From assembly GCA_024679635.1 (NCBI GenBank), contig JAIBDA010000085.1, positions 1 through 5,742 on the forward strand: a DNA stretch of 5,742 nucleotides. The letters run 5' to 3'. Source of the stretch: Amphritea sp. (GTDB lineage: Bacteria; Pseudomonadota; Gammaproteobacteria; Pseudomonadales; Nitrincolaceae). Below, piece by piece: positions 1 through 4,969 of the stretch. The notes under the pieces are model-generated. The model saw only the letters and a program-made list of their open reading frames with translations, was not told where the DNA came from and made no database searches. The translations under genes and the position numbers were made by a program. Within the stretch, counting starts at the first letter, position 1, and each line of letters begins with the position of its first letter.

Positions 1-1
1 G

Positions 2-862
2 GTTTATGATCTTGCCAGTCATGAGCGCATTGTACGTGGGCGGATGCCTACTCTTGAAATGATTAACGAGCGCTTTGCCCGACATACCCGAATCTCTCTG
101 TTTAGCCTGTTACGTAACAATGCCGATGTATCAGTCGGTGGCGTGCAGATTATGAAGTACTCCGACTATATACATACGCTTTATGTCCCTACTAGTATTA
201 GTTTATTGAGAGTGACTCCTTTGCGGGGAACTGCGTTGCTGGTAATGGACGCTAAGTTGGTGTTTAAACTGGTGGATAGCTTTTTTGGCGGTGATGGTCG
301 GCATGCAAAGATTGAAGGCCGGGAGTTCACCCCAACTGAGATCAGGCTGATAAATAAAGTTATTGATCAGTTCTTTGCTGATCTGGAGGGTTCTTGGGAG
401 CCTGTGATGCCGCTTAAGTTTGAAGTGAGTGGGCATGAAGTTAACCCGGCGATGGCGAATGTGATTAACCCATCCGAAGTCGTCGTAGTGAGTAGCTTTC
501 AGGTTGATATGGAAGGGGGGACTGGTGAGTTCCATGTTACGATGCCCTATTCCATGCTGGAGCCGATTCGAGATATTCTGATTTCCGGATATAAGCCTGC
601 TGAGGAGGAGTTGGATGAACAGTGGCTTACCTCCTTGAAGGGCGATATGCTCGGAGCATCAATGAATCTAGATCTGGTGATTGCAGAGAGAAAAATGAAG
701 CTGCGAGATGTAATGCAGCTGGAAGCCGGTGATGTTATACCGATAGATATTGCTGATACATTGTTGCTCAAGGCCGCCCGGGTTCCTATTTTTAATTGTA
801 AGCTGGGGACCTCCAGAGGTAATCTGGCTGTGAAAGTTATGAGTCGGACTAAAAATGAATAA
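2..862 (+). CDS. fliM: Flagellar motor switch protein FliM (5' partial)
   Basis: FliM is the middle layer of the cytoplasmic C-ring. It binds CheY-P through its N-terminus, FliG through its middle domain and FliN through its C-terminal SpoA domain, and so sets the direction of rotation. The reading frame is open from the left edge: 14 codons precede the first ATG at 44, and they encode YDLASHERIVRGR, the conserved FliM stretch, so the ATG at 44 is not the start. About 286 codons are visible. The roughly 40 N-terminal residues, including the CheY-P-binding peptide, are outside the window. The FFGGDGR segment (GGDG codons at 287-298) matches the conserved GGxG motif of the FliM middle domain that contacts FliG. 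The last ~75 residues, with RDVMQLEAGDVIPI and ending at VKVMSRTKNE, form the SpoA domain that pairs with FliN. The gene ends in TAA 24 bp before fliN. It looks intact apart from the truncation by the window edge. Confidence 0.97.
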   Translation, partial: VYDLASHERIVRGRMPTLEMINERFARHTRISLFSLLRNNADVSVGGVQIMKYSDYIHTLYVPTSISLLRVTPLRGTALLVMDAKLVFKLVDSFFGGDGRHAKIEGREFTPTEIRLINKVIDQFFADLEGSWEPVMPLKFEVSGHEVNPAMANVINPSEVVVVSSFQVDMEGGTGEFHVTMPYSMLEPIRDILISGYKPAEEELDEQWLTSLKGDMLGASMNLDLVIAERKMKLRDVMQLEAGDVIPIDIADTLLLKAARVPIFNCKLGTSRGNLAVKVMSRTKNE

Positions 863-886
863 ACCGTTAGACAGAGCGTATCACTC

Positions 887-1300
887 ATGAGTAATGACGA
901 GATTGAGAATCAGGATCAAGATGCAGGCATGGATGACTGGGGTGCAGCGATGGCCGAGCAGGCTCAGGCTGAGTCAGGTGTTGTTGAAAACCAGGCGATT
1001 GATCTTGATGAGCTAAGAGATGACAGCGTTGCGCTGGATAATCCCAGTATGGATGTGATTCTTGATATACCTGTTAAGTTGTCGATGGAAGTGGGGCGGT
1101 CTGATATTTCGATCCGTAACTTGCTCCAGCTTAATCAGGGTTCTGTTGTTGAATTGGATCGGGTAGCGGGTGAGCCTCTGGATGTGTTGGTCAATGGCAC
1201 CTTGGTGGCTCACGGTGAGGTTGTTGTGGTTAATGATCGCTATGGTATCCGGTTGACTGATGTTATCAGTCCACAGGAACGCATTGATAAACTGAGGTAA
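887..1300 (+). CDS. fliN: Flagellar motor switch protein FliN
   Basis: FliN forms the bottom ring of the C-ring, takes part in rotation switching, and docks the FliH-FliI export complex near the export gate. The protein is 137 residues, normal for gammaproteobacterial FliN. Residues 1-50 are an acidic, Gln/Asp/Glu-rich and probably disordered region (MDDWGAAMAEQAQAE). Residues ~56-132 are the SpoA (FliMN_C) domain with the usual landmarks: ILDIPVKLSMEVG (58-70), the RNLLQLNQGSVVELD stretch (77-91), LVNGTLVAHGEVVVV (101-115), and YGIRLTDV (119-126). The ATG at 887 is 24 bp after the fliM stop. The purine-rich ACAGAG about 10 bp upstream is only a weak ribosome binding site, so translation may partly depend on coupling to fliM. 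The stop codon lies within the ribosome binding site of fliO. Identification is secure from the domain and the position after fliM. Confidence 0.97.
   Translation: MSNDEIENQDQDAGMDDWGAAMAEQAQAESGVVENQAIDLDELRDDSVALDNPSMDVILDIPVKLSMEVGRSDISIRNLLQLNQGSVVELDRVAGEPLDVLVNGTLVAHGEVVVVNDRYGIRLTDVISPQERIDKLR
1294..1297 (+). promoter_or_regulatory. Ribosome binding site that fixes the TTG start of fliO
   Basis: GAGG, overlapping the last codons of fliN (its TAA is at 1298-1300), sits 8 bp before the TTG at 1306. No ATG or GTG lies near this position in the fliO frame, so this spacing supports TTG as the true start. It also implies that ribosomes finishing fliN can re-initiate on fliO. Confidence 0.7.
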
Positions 1301-1305
1301 TTCGA

Positions 1306-1788
1306 TTGCCTGTCAGTTCTTATTTAAGCGGCTGTTTTGAATCTGGTTACCGTGCTCTGATTGTAATACTGGGGCTTGGTTTCAGTGGTTTGCTAGCTGC
1401 TGCACCTGAGGTGTCCTCTTCCTCTGTGCCAGATACTAGTAAGGTACGTTCGGTAGTAGATCCTCTTAATACGGGTTCGCTGACGCAGTTGCTTGCTGGG
1501 CTGGTGCTGGTTATTGGGCTGATTTTTCTATTAGCCTGGCTGCTTAAGCGTTTTACCGGTTTGTCGGGTCAGAATCGTTCTCTTCAGGTTGTTGCTTCGC
1601 TTTCTTTATCTGCCCGTGAGAAAGTGGTTCTGATTCAGGCGGGTGATCAGCAGCTTCTTTTGGGGGTTGCCCCGGGTCGCGTAAATCTGTTGCAGAGCTA
1701 TGATCAACCTTTGATTGAGCCGGGCGTGGCAATGGGAGAGTTTGCAAATAAGCTTCAGCAGGCGTTGAGCCGTAAGGGGGCTGAGTGA
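1306..1788 (+). CDS. fliO: Flagellar biosynthesis protein FliO
   Basis: FliO is a small membrane protein that helps the FliP ring assemble, and with it the FliP-FliQ-FliR export channel; it is not part of the finished pore. The protein is 160 residues and starts at TTG. Residues ~17-33 form a hydrophobic, signal-peptide-like segment ending in LLAAAPEV, with likely cleavage after AAA. Residues ~34-58 are a Ser/Pro-rich linker. Residues ~59-80 ([20 protein letters not shown]) are the single membrane helix typical of FliO, followed by the basic KRFTGL. Residues ~91-133 are the cytoplasmic domain with [20 protein letters not shown] and [13 protein letters not shown], the conserved part of the family. 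FliO diverges quickly, so the call rests on this architecture plus the position between fliN and fliP. The last 4 bp overlap fliP. A signal peptide in addition to the membrane helix occurs in longer FliO proteins such as those of Pseudomonas. Confidence 0.93.
   Translation: MPVSSYLSGCFESGYRALIVILGLGFSGLLAAAPEVSSSSVPDTSKVRSVVDPLNTGSLTQLLAGLVLVIGLIFLLAWLLKRFTGLSGQNRSLQVVASLSLSAREKVVLIQAGDQQLLLGVAPGRVNLLQSYDQPLIEPGVAMGEFANKLQQALSRKGAE
1774..1780 (+). promoter_or_regulatory. Ribosome binding site for the GTG start of fliP
   Basis: AAGGGGG, inside the 3' end of fliO, lies 4 bp from the GTG at 1785 (7 bp if only AAGG is counted). The GTG overlaps the fliO stop as GTGA, an arrangement that usually gives translational coupling. 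It supports GTG at 1785, because that start also restores a complete signal peptide. Confidence 0.65.
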
Positions 1789-2528
1789 AAAGAGTCTTTG
1801 CTCTATTATTGCCGTTTTTACTGGTTCCTGGTCTGGCAATGGCAGCTGATCCGGGTATTTCAGCGGTTACGTTAACGACGAACCCAGATGGCAGTGCTGA
1901 ATATAGTGTGACGCTTCAGATTTTAGGGTTAATGACCCTGCTGACGTTCCTGCCAGCCATTCTGATGATGATGACCTCCTTTGCCCGGATTATTATTGTT
2001 TTTGCTATTTTGCGGCAGGCGCTTGGCTTGCAGCAGACCCCGTCTAATCAGATTCTGGTAGGGCTGGCGTTGTTTCTAACGCTGTTTATTATGTCGCCGG
2101 TGCTGGATAAAGTGAACGAGCAGGCTGTGCAGCCTTATCTGAATGAAGAGATTACTTCTATAGAAGCGCTGACTGCTGCTAGCGTTCCGTTTAGAGGTTT
2201 TATGCTGGATCAGACTCGGGAGACCGATCTTAACCTGTTTATGAATATCTCCCGGACTGAGGCGGTTGAAACGCCGGATGATATTCCCTTCACTGTGCTT
2301 GTTCCCTCCTTTGTGACCAGTGAATTGAAAACCGCATTTCAAATTGGCTTTATGCTGTTTATTCCGTTTCTGGTTATTGACCTTGTGGTTGCCAGCGTAT
2401 TGATGGCGATGGGTATGATGATGTTGTCACCGGTAATTATCTCGCTGCCTTTTAAGATCATGCTATTTGTACTAGTGGATGGATGGGCTATGGTTATAGG
2501 CACATTGGCTGGAAGTTTTGTTGTATAG
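1785..2528 (+). CDS. fliP: Flagellar export channel protein FliP
   Basis: FliP forms the five-subunit core of the FliP-FliQ-FliR channel through which flagellar axial proteins leave the cytoplasm. The protein is 247 residues, the usual length. It starts at GTG overlapping the fliO stop, and residues 1-20 are a signal peptide ([20 protein letters not shown], probable cleavage after AMA), a known feature of FliP. Hydrophobic segments follow at ~44-63, ~66-79 and ~88-106. A polar periplasmic region lies at ~107-170. The signature region [18 protein letters not shown] (178-195) precedes the last two helices. The methionine-rich MAMGMMM at 207-213 corresponds to the conserved Met loop that acts as a gasket closing the pore in Salmonella FliP. 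A 45-bp gap follows before fliQ, the longest gap within the operon. No key feature is missing. Confidence 0.97.
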   Translation: MKRVFALLLPFLLVPGLAMAADPGISAVTLTTNPDGSAEYSVTLQILGLMTLLTFLPAILMMMTSFARIIIVFAILRQALGLQQTPSNQILVGLALFLTLFIMSPVLDKVNEQAVQPYLNEEITSIEALTAASVPFRGFMLDQTRETDLNLFMNISRTEAVETPDDIPFTVLVPSFVTSELKTAFQIGFMLFIPFLVIDLVVASVLMAMGMMMLSPVIISLPFKIMLFVLVDGWAMVIGTLAGSFVV

Positions 2529-2573
2529 CTCAGTTAAAGAGCATTATTTTGTGATTGATTAAGAGGGTTTTAT

Positions 2574-2843
2574 ATGACACCGGAGATGGCTCTTGATCTG
2601 TTTGCTGAGGCGCTGTTTTTAATCGTTACGATGGTGATAGTCATAGTTGTACCTTCGTTGATGGTGGGGCTTCTCGTCTCTACTTTTCAAGCGGCAACCC
2701 AAATTAATGAGCAGACCTTGAGTTTTCTGCCTCGTCTGATTGTTACCTTGTTGACAATTATGTGGGCCGGTCCCTGGATTCTTGGGCAGCTGATGGATCA
2801 CTTCAATAATATTTTCGCCAATATTCCGTTGTTTTTAGGGTAG
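2574..2843 (+). CDS. fliQ: Flagellar export channel protein FliQ
   Basis: FliQ is a small two-helix membrane protein that wraps around the FliP-FliR core of the export channel, in four copies in solved complexes. The protein is 89 residues, exactly the usual family size. It begins MTPEMALDLFAEAL and has two long hydrophobic segments at ~13-37 and ~53-73, joined by the conserved polar loop STFQAATQINEQTLSF (36-51), the family's best-known stretch. The ATG at 2574 has a clear ribosome binding site (AAGAGGG at 2561-2567, 6 bp away). This gene therefore has its own strong initiation signal after the 45-bp gap from fliP. The stop codon is 3 bp before fliR. Confidence 0.97.
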   Translation: MTPEMALDLFAEALFLIVTMVIVIVVPSLMVGLLVSTFQAATQINEQTLSFLPRLIVTLLTIMWAGPWILGQLMDHFNNIFANIPLFLG

Positions 2844-2846
2844 CCA

Positions 2847-3632
2847 ATGCTGCAGCTGACAACGCTTCAGATCGAACAATGGGTAGCTCAGTTCTTACTG
2901 CCTTTCTTTAGAATAGCGTCTTTCTTTATGGTGGTGCCGATGATTGGTACTCAGTTGGTTCCCTCGCGAATCCGGCTGGGTTTGGCTTTGTCGATGACTA
3001 TTGTATTGCTGCCGGTTTTACCGGAGATGCCGGTGTTAAGTGGAATGTCCTTACAAACCTATATTCTGGTGGCGCAGCAGATTATTATCGGCACGGCAAT
3101 GGCGTTTGTTATTCAGGTGTTATTCCAGATATTTTCTCTGGGGGGGCAGTTGATCTCTTCTCAGATGGGTTTGGGTTTTGCTTCGGTCAATGATCCAGCG
3201 AACGGTGTATCGGTTGTTGTACTCTCCCAGTTATATCTGATGTTGGTGATGTTGTTGTTTATGGCCTTTAATGGTCATTTAGTGATGTTTGAGGCTTTAG
3301 CCAGAAGTTTTTTTGTGCTCCCGGTCTCTGAGGGGGCTATGCCTGCTTCGGGGTATATGGCATTGGTGAAGTCCGGTAGTTGGATGCTTTCCAGTGCTTT
3401 ATTGATGGCTCTGCCTGCCGTTACAGCGCTGCTGGTGATTAATTTTGCATTTGGAGTGATGGCTAAAGCGGCCCCGCAATTGAATATTCTTGCTATCGGT
3501 TTTCCGTTTACGATGTTAATGGGGTTGATGATCACCTGGGCTAGTCTTGAGGGTTTTTTAGGGCAGTATCAGCGATTTGTTTCGCTCGCTTTTGATTATC
3601 TCGATCTGGTTATCGGTGTTGGGAGGCTCTAG
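2847..3632 (+). CDS. fliR: Flagellar export channel protein FliR
   Basis: FliR is the single-copy subunit that completes the helical FliP5-FliQ4-FliR1 channel and contacts FlhB. The protein is 261 residues, normal for the family, and highly hydrophobic along most of its length, with membrane segments roughly at 14-34, 45-62, 72-98, 126-141, 178-203 and 213-234. Conserved landmarks are FRIASFFMVVPMIG (21-34), the central GLGFASVNDPANG (108-120), NGH (142-144) and PQLNILAIGFPF (210-221). The ATG at 2847 follows the fliQ stop by 3 bp, with AGGG (2837-2840) as ribosome binding site inside the end of fliQ. The stop is 2 bp before flhB. The reading frame is intact, with nothing unusual. Confidence 0.97.
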   Translation: MLQLTTLQIEQWVAQFLLPFFRIASFFMVVPMIGTQLVPSRIRLGLALSMTIVLLPVLPEMPVLSGMSLQTYILVAQQIIIGTAMAFVIQVLFQIFSLGGQLISSQMGLGFASVNDPANGVSVVVLSQLYLMLVMLLFMAFNGHLVMFEALARSFFVLPVSEGAMPASGYMALVKSGSWMLSSALLMALPAVTALLVINFAFGVMAKAAPQLNILAIGFPFTMLMGLMITWASLEGFLGQYQRFVSLAFDYLDLVIGVGRL

Positions 3633-3634
3633 GT

Positions 3635-4771
3635 ATGGCTGAAGAGAGTGGCCAGGAAAAAACTGAAGAACCCACGGCGAAACGGCTGAATGATGCTAAA
3701 GAAAAAGGGGATATTGCACGCTCTAAAGAACTTGCTACCACTGTTTTGTTGTTATCTGCTGCCGCGGCAGCGGTGATGTTTGGTGGTCAGGTGACGGATG
3801 CGATGGCTGGAATGATGAGGTTTAACTTCAGTCTCGACAGGCAGTCCGTGATGGATCCGGCGCTTATGTTTACCCACCTGGGGTTTTCTTTGTCAGAGGC
3901 GCTCAAGTCTCTGTTTGGTTTTTTTCTTGTGTTGCTGATTGCTGCCCTTGTTGGGCCTATTGCTTTGGGTGGATGGAATCTCAGTCTGAAAGCGATGGCG
4001 CCAAAAATGAGTCGATTGGATCCCTTGGCGGGCATTAAGCGAATGTTTTCCTTGAAAGCGTTGATTGAGTTGTTCAAGGCGTTAGCAAAATTTTCGGTTG
4101 TCGGTGCTCTTTCCTTTTTTGTTTTGTTAACGACCAAAGAAGAGTTGTTTTCGTTAGGTGCGCAAGATGTAGTCCCGGCGATGTCTCATGCGACAGAGAT
4201 AGTGATCTGGGCGTTTCTGATTATGAGTCTGTCGATGATTATAATCTCTCTGATTGATGTGCCTTTTCAGATCTATGACTATACCCAGAAACTTAAAATG
4301 ACCCTTCAGGAAGTGAAGGATGAGATGAAGAATACTGAGGGTAAGCCCGAGGTTAAGGGGCGTATTCGACAGTTGCAGCGTGAAATATCCCAACGGAAAA
4401 TGATGTCTGCAGTGCCTGAAGCGGATGTGGTGATTACTAACCCAACTCATTATGCCGTGGCACTTAAATACGATCAGAGTGGTGGAGGAGCTCCGTTTCT
4501 GGTTGCTAAAGGAGCGGATTTTGTAGCATTGAAGATTCGAGAGATTGCAGATGCTCACGAAGTTCCTGTGCTTTCTGCTCCGGCTCTTGCCCGGGCTATT
4601 TATCACTCAACAGAAGTGGAGGAAGAGATTCCTTCAGGCTTGTTTAAAGCGGTCGCGGAAGTGCTTGCCTATGTCTTTCAGTTGCAGCGTCATAAGCAGC
4701 GTCAGGGGCCTGCGCCAAAAGAAGTTTCTCAGGATCTTGATATTCCGTCAGAGCTGCGACAAGACGAATAA
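3635..4771 (+). CDS. flhB: Flagellar export switch protein FlhB
   Basis: FlhB sits on the FliPQR channel and, together with the hook-length ruler FliK, changes export specificity from rod/hook to filament proteins. The protein is 378 residues, typical for FlhB. The N-terminal EKTEEPTAKRLNDAKEKGD (8-26) is the conserved cytoplasmic start. Hydrophobic segments lie at about 33-55, 90-112, 148-166 and 186-208. The linker with LKMTLQEVKDEMKNTEG (220-236) leads into the cytoplasmic domain. The self-cleavage motif NPTH is at residues 269-272 (codons 4439-4450), the same numbering as in Salmonella FlhB, with cleavage expected between Asn and Pro. The flanking VVITNPTHYAVALKY and the downstream PLARA-like PALARAIY (316-323) are also conserved. 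The ATG has GGGAGG (3621-3626) 8 bp upstream. It is the last gene of the packed fliM-flhB run, and a 198-bp gap follows. Confidence 0.98.
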   Translation: MAEESGQEKTEEPTAKRLNDAKEKGDIARSKELATTVLLLSAAAAAVMFGGQVTDAMAGMMRFNFSLDRQSVMDPALMFTHLGFSLSEALKSLFGFFLVLLIAALVGPIALGGWNLSLKAMAPKMSRLDPLAGIKRMFSLKALIELFKALAKFSVVGALSFFVLLTTKEELFSLGAQDVVPAMSHATEIVIWAFLIMSLSMIIISLIDVPFQIYDYTQKLKMTLQEVKDEMKNTEGKPEVKGRIRQLQREISQRKMMSAVPEADVVITNPTHYAVALKYDQSGGGAPFLVAKGADFVALKIREIADAHEVPVLSAPALARAIYHSTEVEEEIPSGLFKAVAEVLAYVFQLQRHKQRQGPAPKEVSQDLDIPSELRQDE

Positions 4772-4807
4772 TTACCCCCGGTTTGCCCGTTCCCTGCTTC
4801 CGTGATG

Positions 4808-4823
4808 TGGCTGGATTCTTGCA
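4808..4823 (+). promoter_or_regulatory. Candidate sigma-54 (RpoN) promoter for flhA
   Basis: The sequence TGGCTGGATTCTTGCA carries the invariant -24 GG (4809-4810) and -12 GC (4821-4822) with exactly 10 bp between them. It has the TGGC and TTGCA blocks of the RpoN consensus, but CTG in place of CAC at the upstream half. Placing C4822 at -12 predicts a start near 4834 and a leader of about 136 nt before flhA. In Pseudomonas aeruginosa, flhA is a class II gene transcribed by RpoN under FleQ, which makes this location expected. The call comes from sequence pattern and context only. Confidence 0.72.
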
Positions 4824-4839
4824 GTAATTACAAGGTGAA

Positions 4840-4941
4840 AGGCGAAGCGTCAAAAAATTGATGTTTTTAAGTGCTTATTAGTGCTATTTTTTGTTCTATA
4901 ATCAATCAATTTTAATCTGACGTATTTTTGACGCTTCGCCT
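4840..4941. repeat. Perfect 17-bp inverted repeat around an AT-rich core
   Basis: The left arm AGGCGAAGCGTCAAAAA (4840-4856) is the exact reverse complement of the right arm TTTTTGACGCTTCGCCT (4925-4941), with 68 bp between them. Pairing can resume inside the loop: ATTGAT (4857-4862) complements ATCAAT (4905-4910), leaving a 14-nt bulge on the right side. Each arm contains GCGAAGC or its complement, a sequence known to make an unusually stable mini-hairpin in single-stranded DNA. No T-run follows the right arm, and none follows the structure on the opposite strand, so it is not a standard terminator. It could be a paired regulator site, an mRNA leader fold, or a small mobile repeat. The hexamer GGTGAA occurs next to the left arm (4834-4839) and 3 bp past the right arm (4945-4950). 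Confidence 0.85.
4849..4862 (+). promoter_or_regulatory. Candidate FleQ/FlrA-type regulator box in the flhA leader
   Basis: GTCAAAAAATTGAT matches the published FleQ consensus GTCANTAAATTGAC at 11 of the 13 defined positions, as I recall that consensus. FleQ is the RpoN-dependent enhancer-binding master regulator of polar flagella, and at the P. aeruginosa flhA promoter it is reported to bind downstream of the RpoN site instead of upstream. Here the box falls at about +16 to +29 from the predicted start. The first 8 bases lie in the left arm of the inverted repeat, so the right arm carries the matching half (TTTTTGAC, 4925-4932). Confidence 0.5.
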
Positions 4942-4960
4942 GTTGGTGAAGATGTTATCT

Positions 4961-4965
4961 GGGGT
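4961..4965 (+). promoter_or_regulatory. Likely ribosome binding site of flhA
   Basis: GGGGT lies 4 bp before the GTG at 4970. An in-frame TAA at 4967-4969 rules out any start further upstream in the flhA frame. The next in-frame candidate, GTG at 4997, lacks a comparable purine-rich stretch at the right distance and would cut the conserved N-terminus, so GTG 4970 is preferred. Confidence 0.55.
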
Positions 4966-4969
4966 GTAA

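Larger units (their letters stand above)
4772..4969 (+). other. flhB-flhA intergenic region and probable flhA leader
   Basis: This is the only long gap in the window. From left to right it has a C-rich stretch after the flhB stop, a sigma-54-type promoter (4808-4823), the left arm of a 17-bp inverted repeat (4840-4856) overlapping a FleQ-like box (4849-4862), an AT-rich core (about 4852-4929), the right arm (4925-4941), and the flhA ribosome binding site. I found no convincing intrinsic terminator for the upstream operon: no GC-rich stem followed directly by a T-run. Read-through from flhB into flhA therefore remains possible alongside a separate flhA promoter. Confidence 0.8.

Noticed and set aside
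1196..1212. TGGCAC inside fliN as a possible sigma-54 -24 element.
   Set aside because: No TTGC follows at the required distance and the site lies within a conserved coding domain.
2527..2544. GCTC-N7-GAGC hairpin candidate in the fliP-fliQ gap followed by a T-containing stretch.
   Set aside because: The 4-bp stem is too weak and the following ATTATTTT is not a clean T-run. A terminator in the middle of an essential operon would also make little sense.
4154..4606. 150-codon open frame on the - strand inside flhB, and similar - strand frames across the other genes.
   Set aside because: They lie antisense to clearly conserved flagellar genes, are rich in His/Asn/Arg as expected of antisense translations, and lack recognisable domains.
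4545..4805. 86-codon open frame on the + strand overlapping the end of flhB in another frame.
   Set aside because: It is a shadow of flhB, whose frame has the conserved FlhB sequence. No separate start signal or recognisable protein features were seen.
4769..4831. TAATTAC after flhB and GTAATTAC near 4824 as an inverted repeat.
   Set aside because: The matching units are short, AT-rich and partly self-palindromic, with a large spacing, so chance explains them.
4805..4861. Short open frame of 18 codons (beginning MWLDSCSNYK) in the flhB-flhA gap.
   Set aside because: It has no ribosome binding site, overlaps the sigma-54 promoter element so that its ATG would precede the predicted transcript start, and resembles no family I know.
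4897..4902. TATAAT, a perfect sigma-70 -10 hexamer, in the AT-rich core before flhA.
   Set aside because: No adequate -35 lies at 16-18 bp (the best is TTATTA, three of six) and there is no extended -10 TG. In AT-rich sequence such a hexamer is expected by chance. It remains a possible weak secondary promoter.
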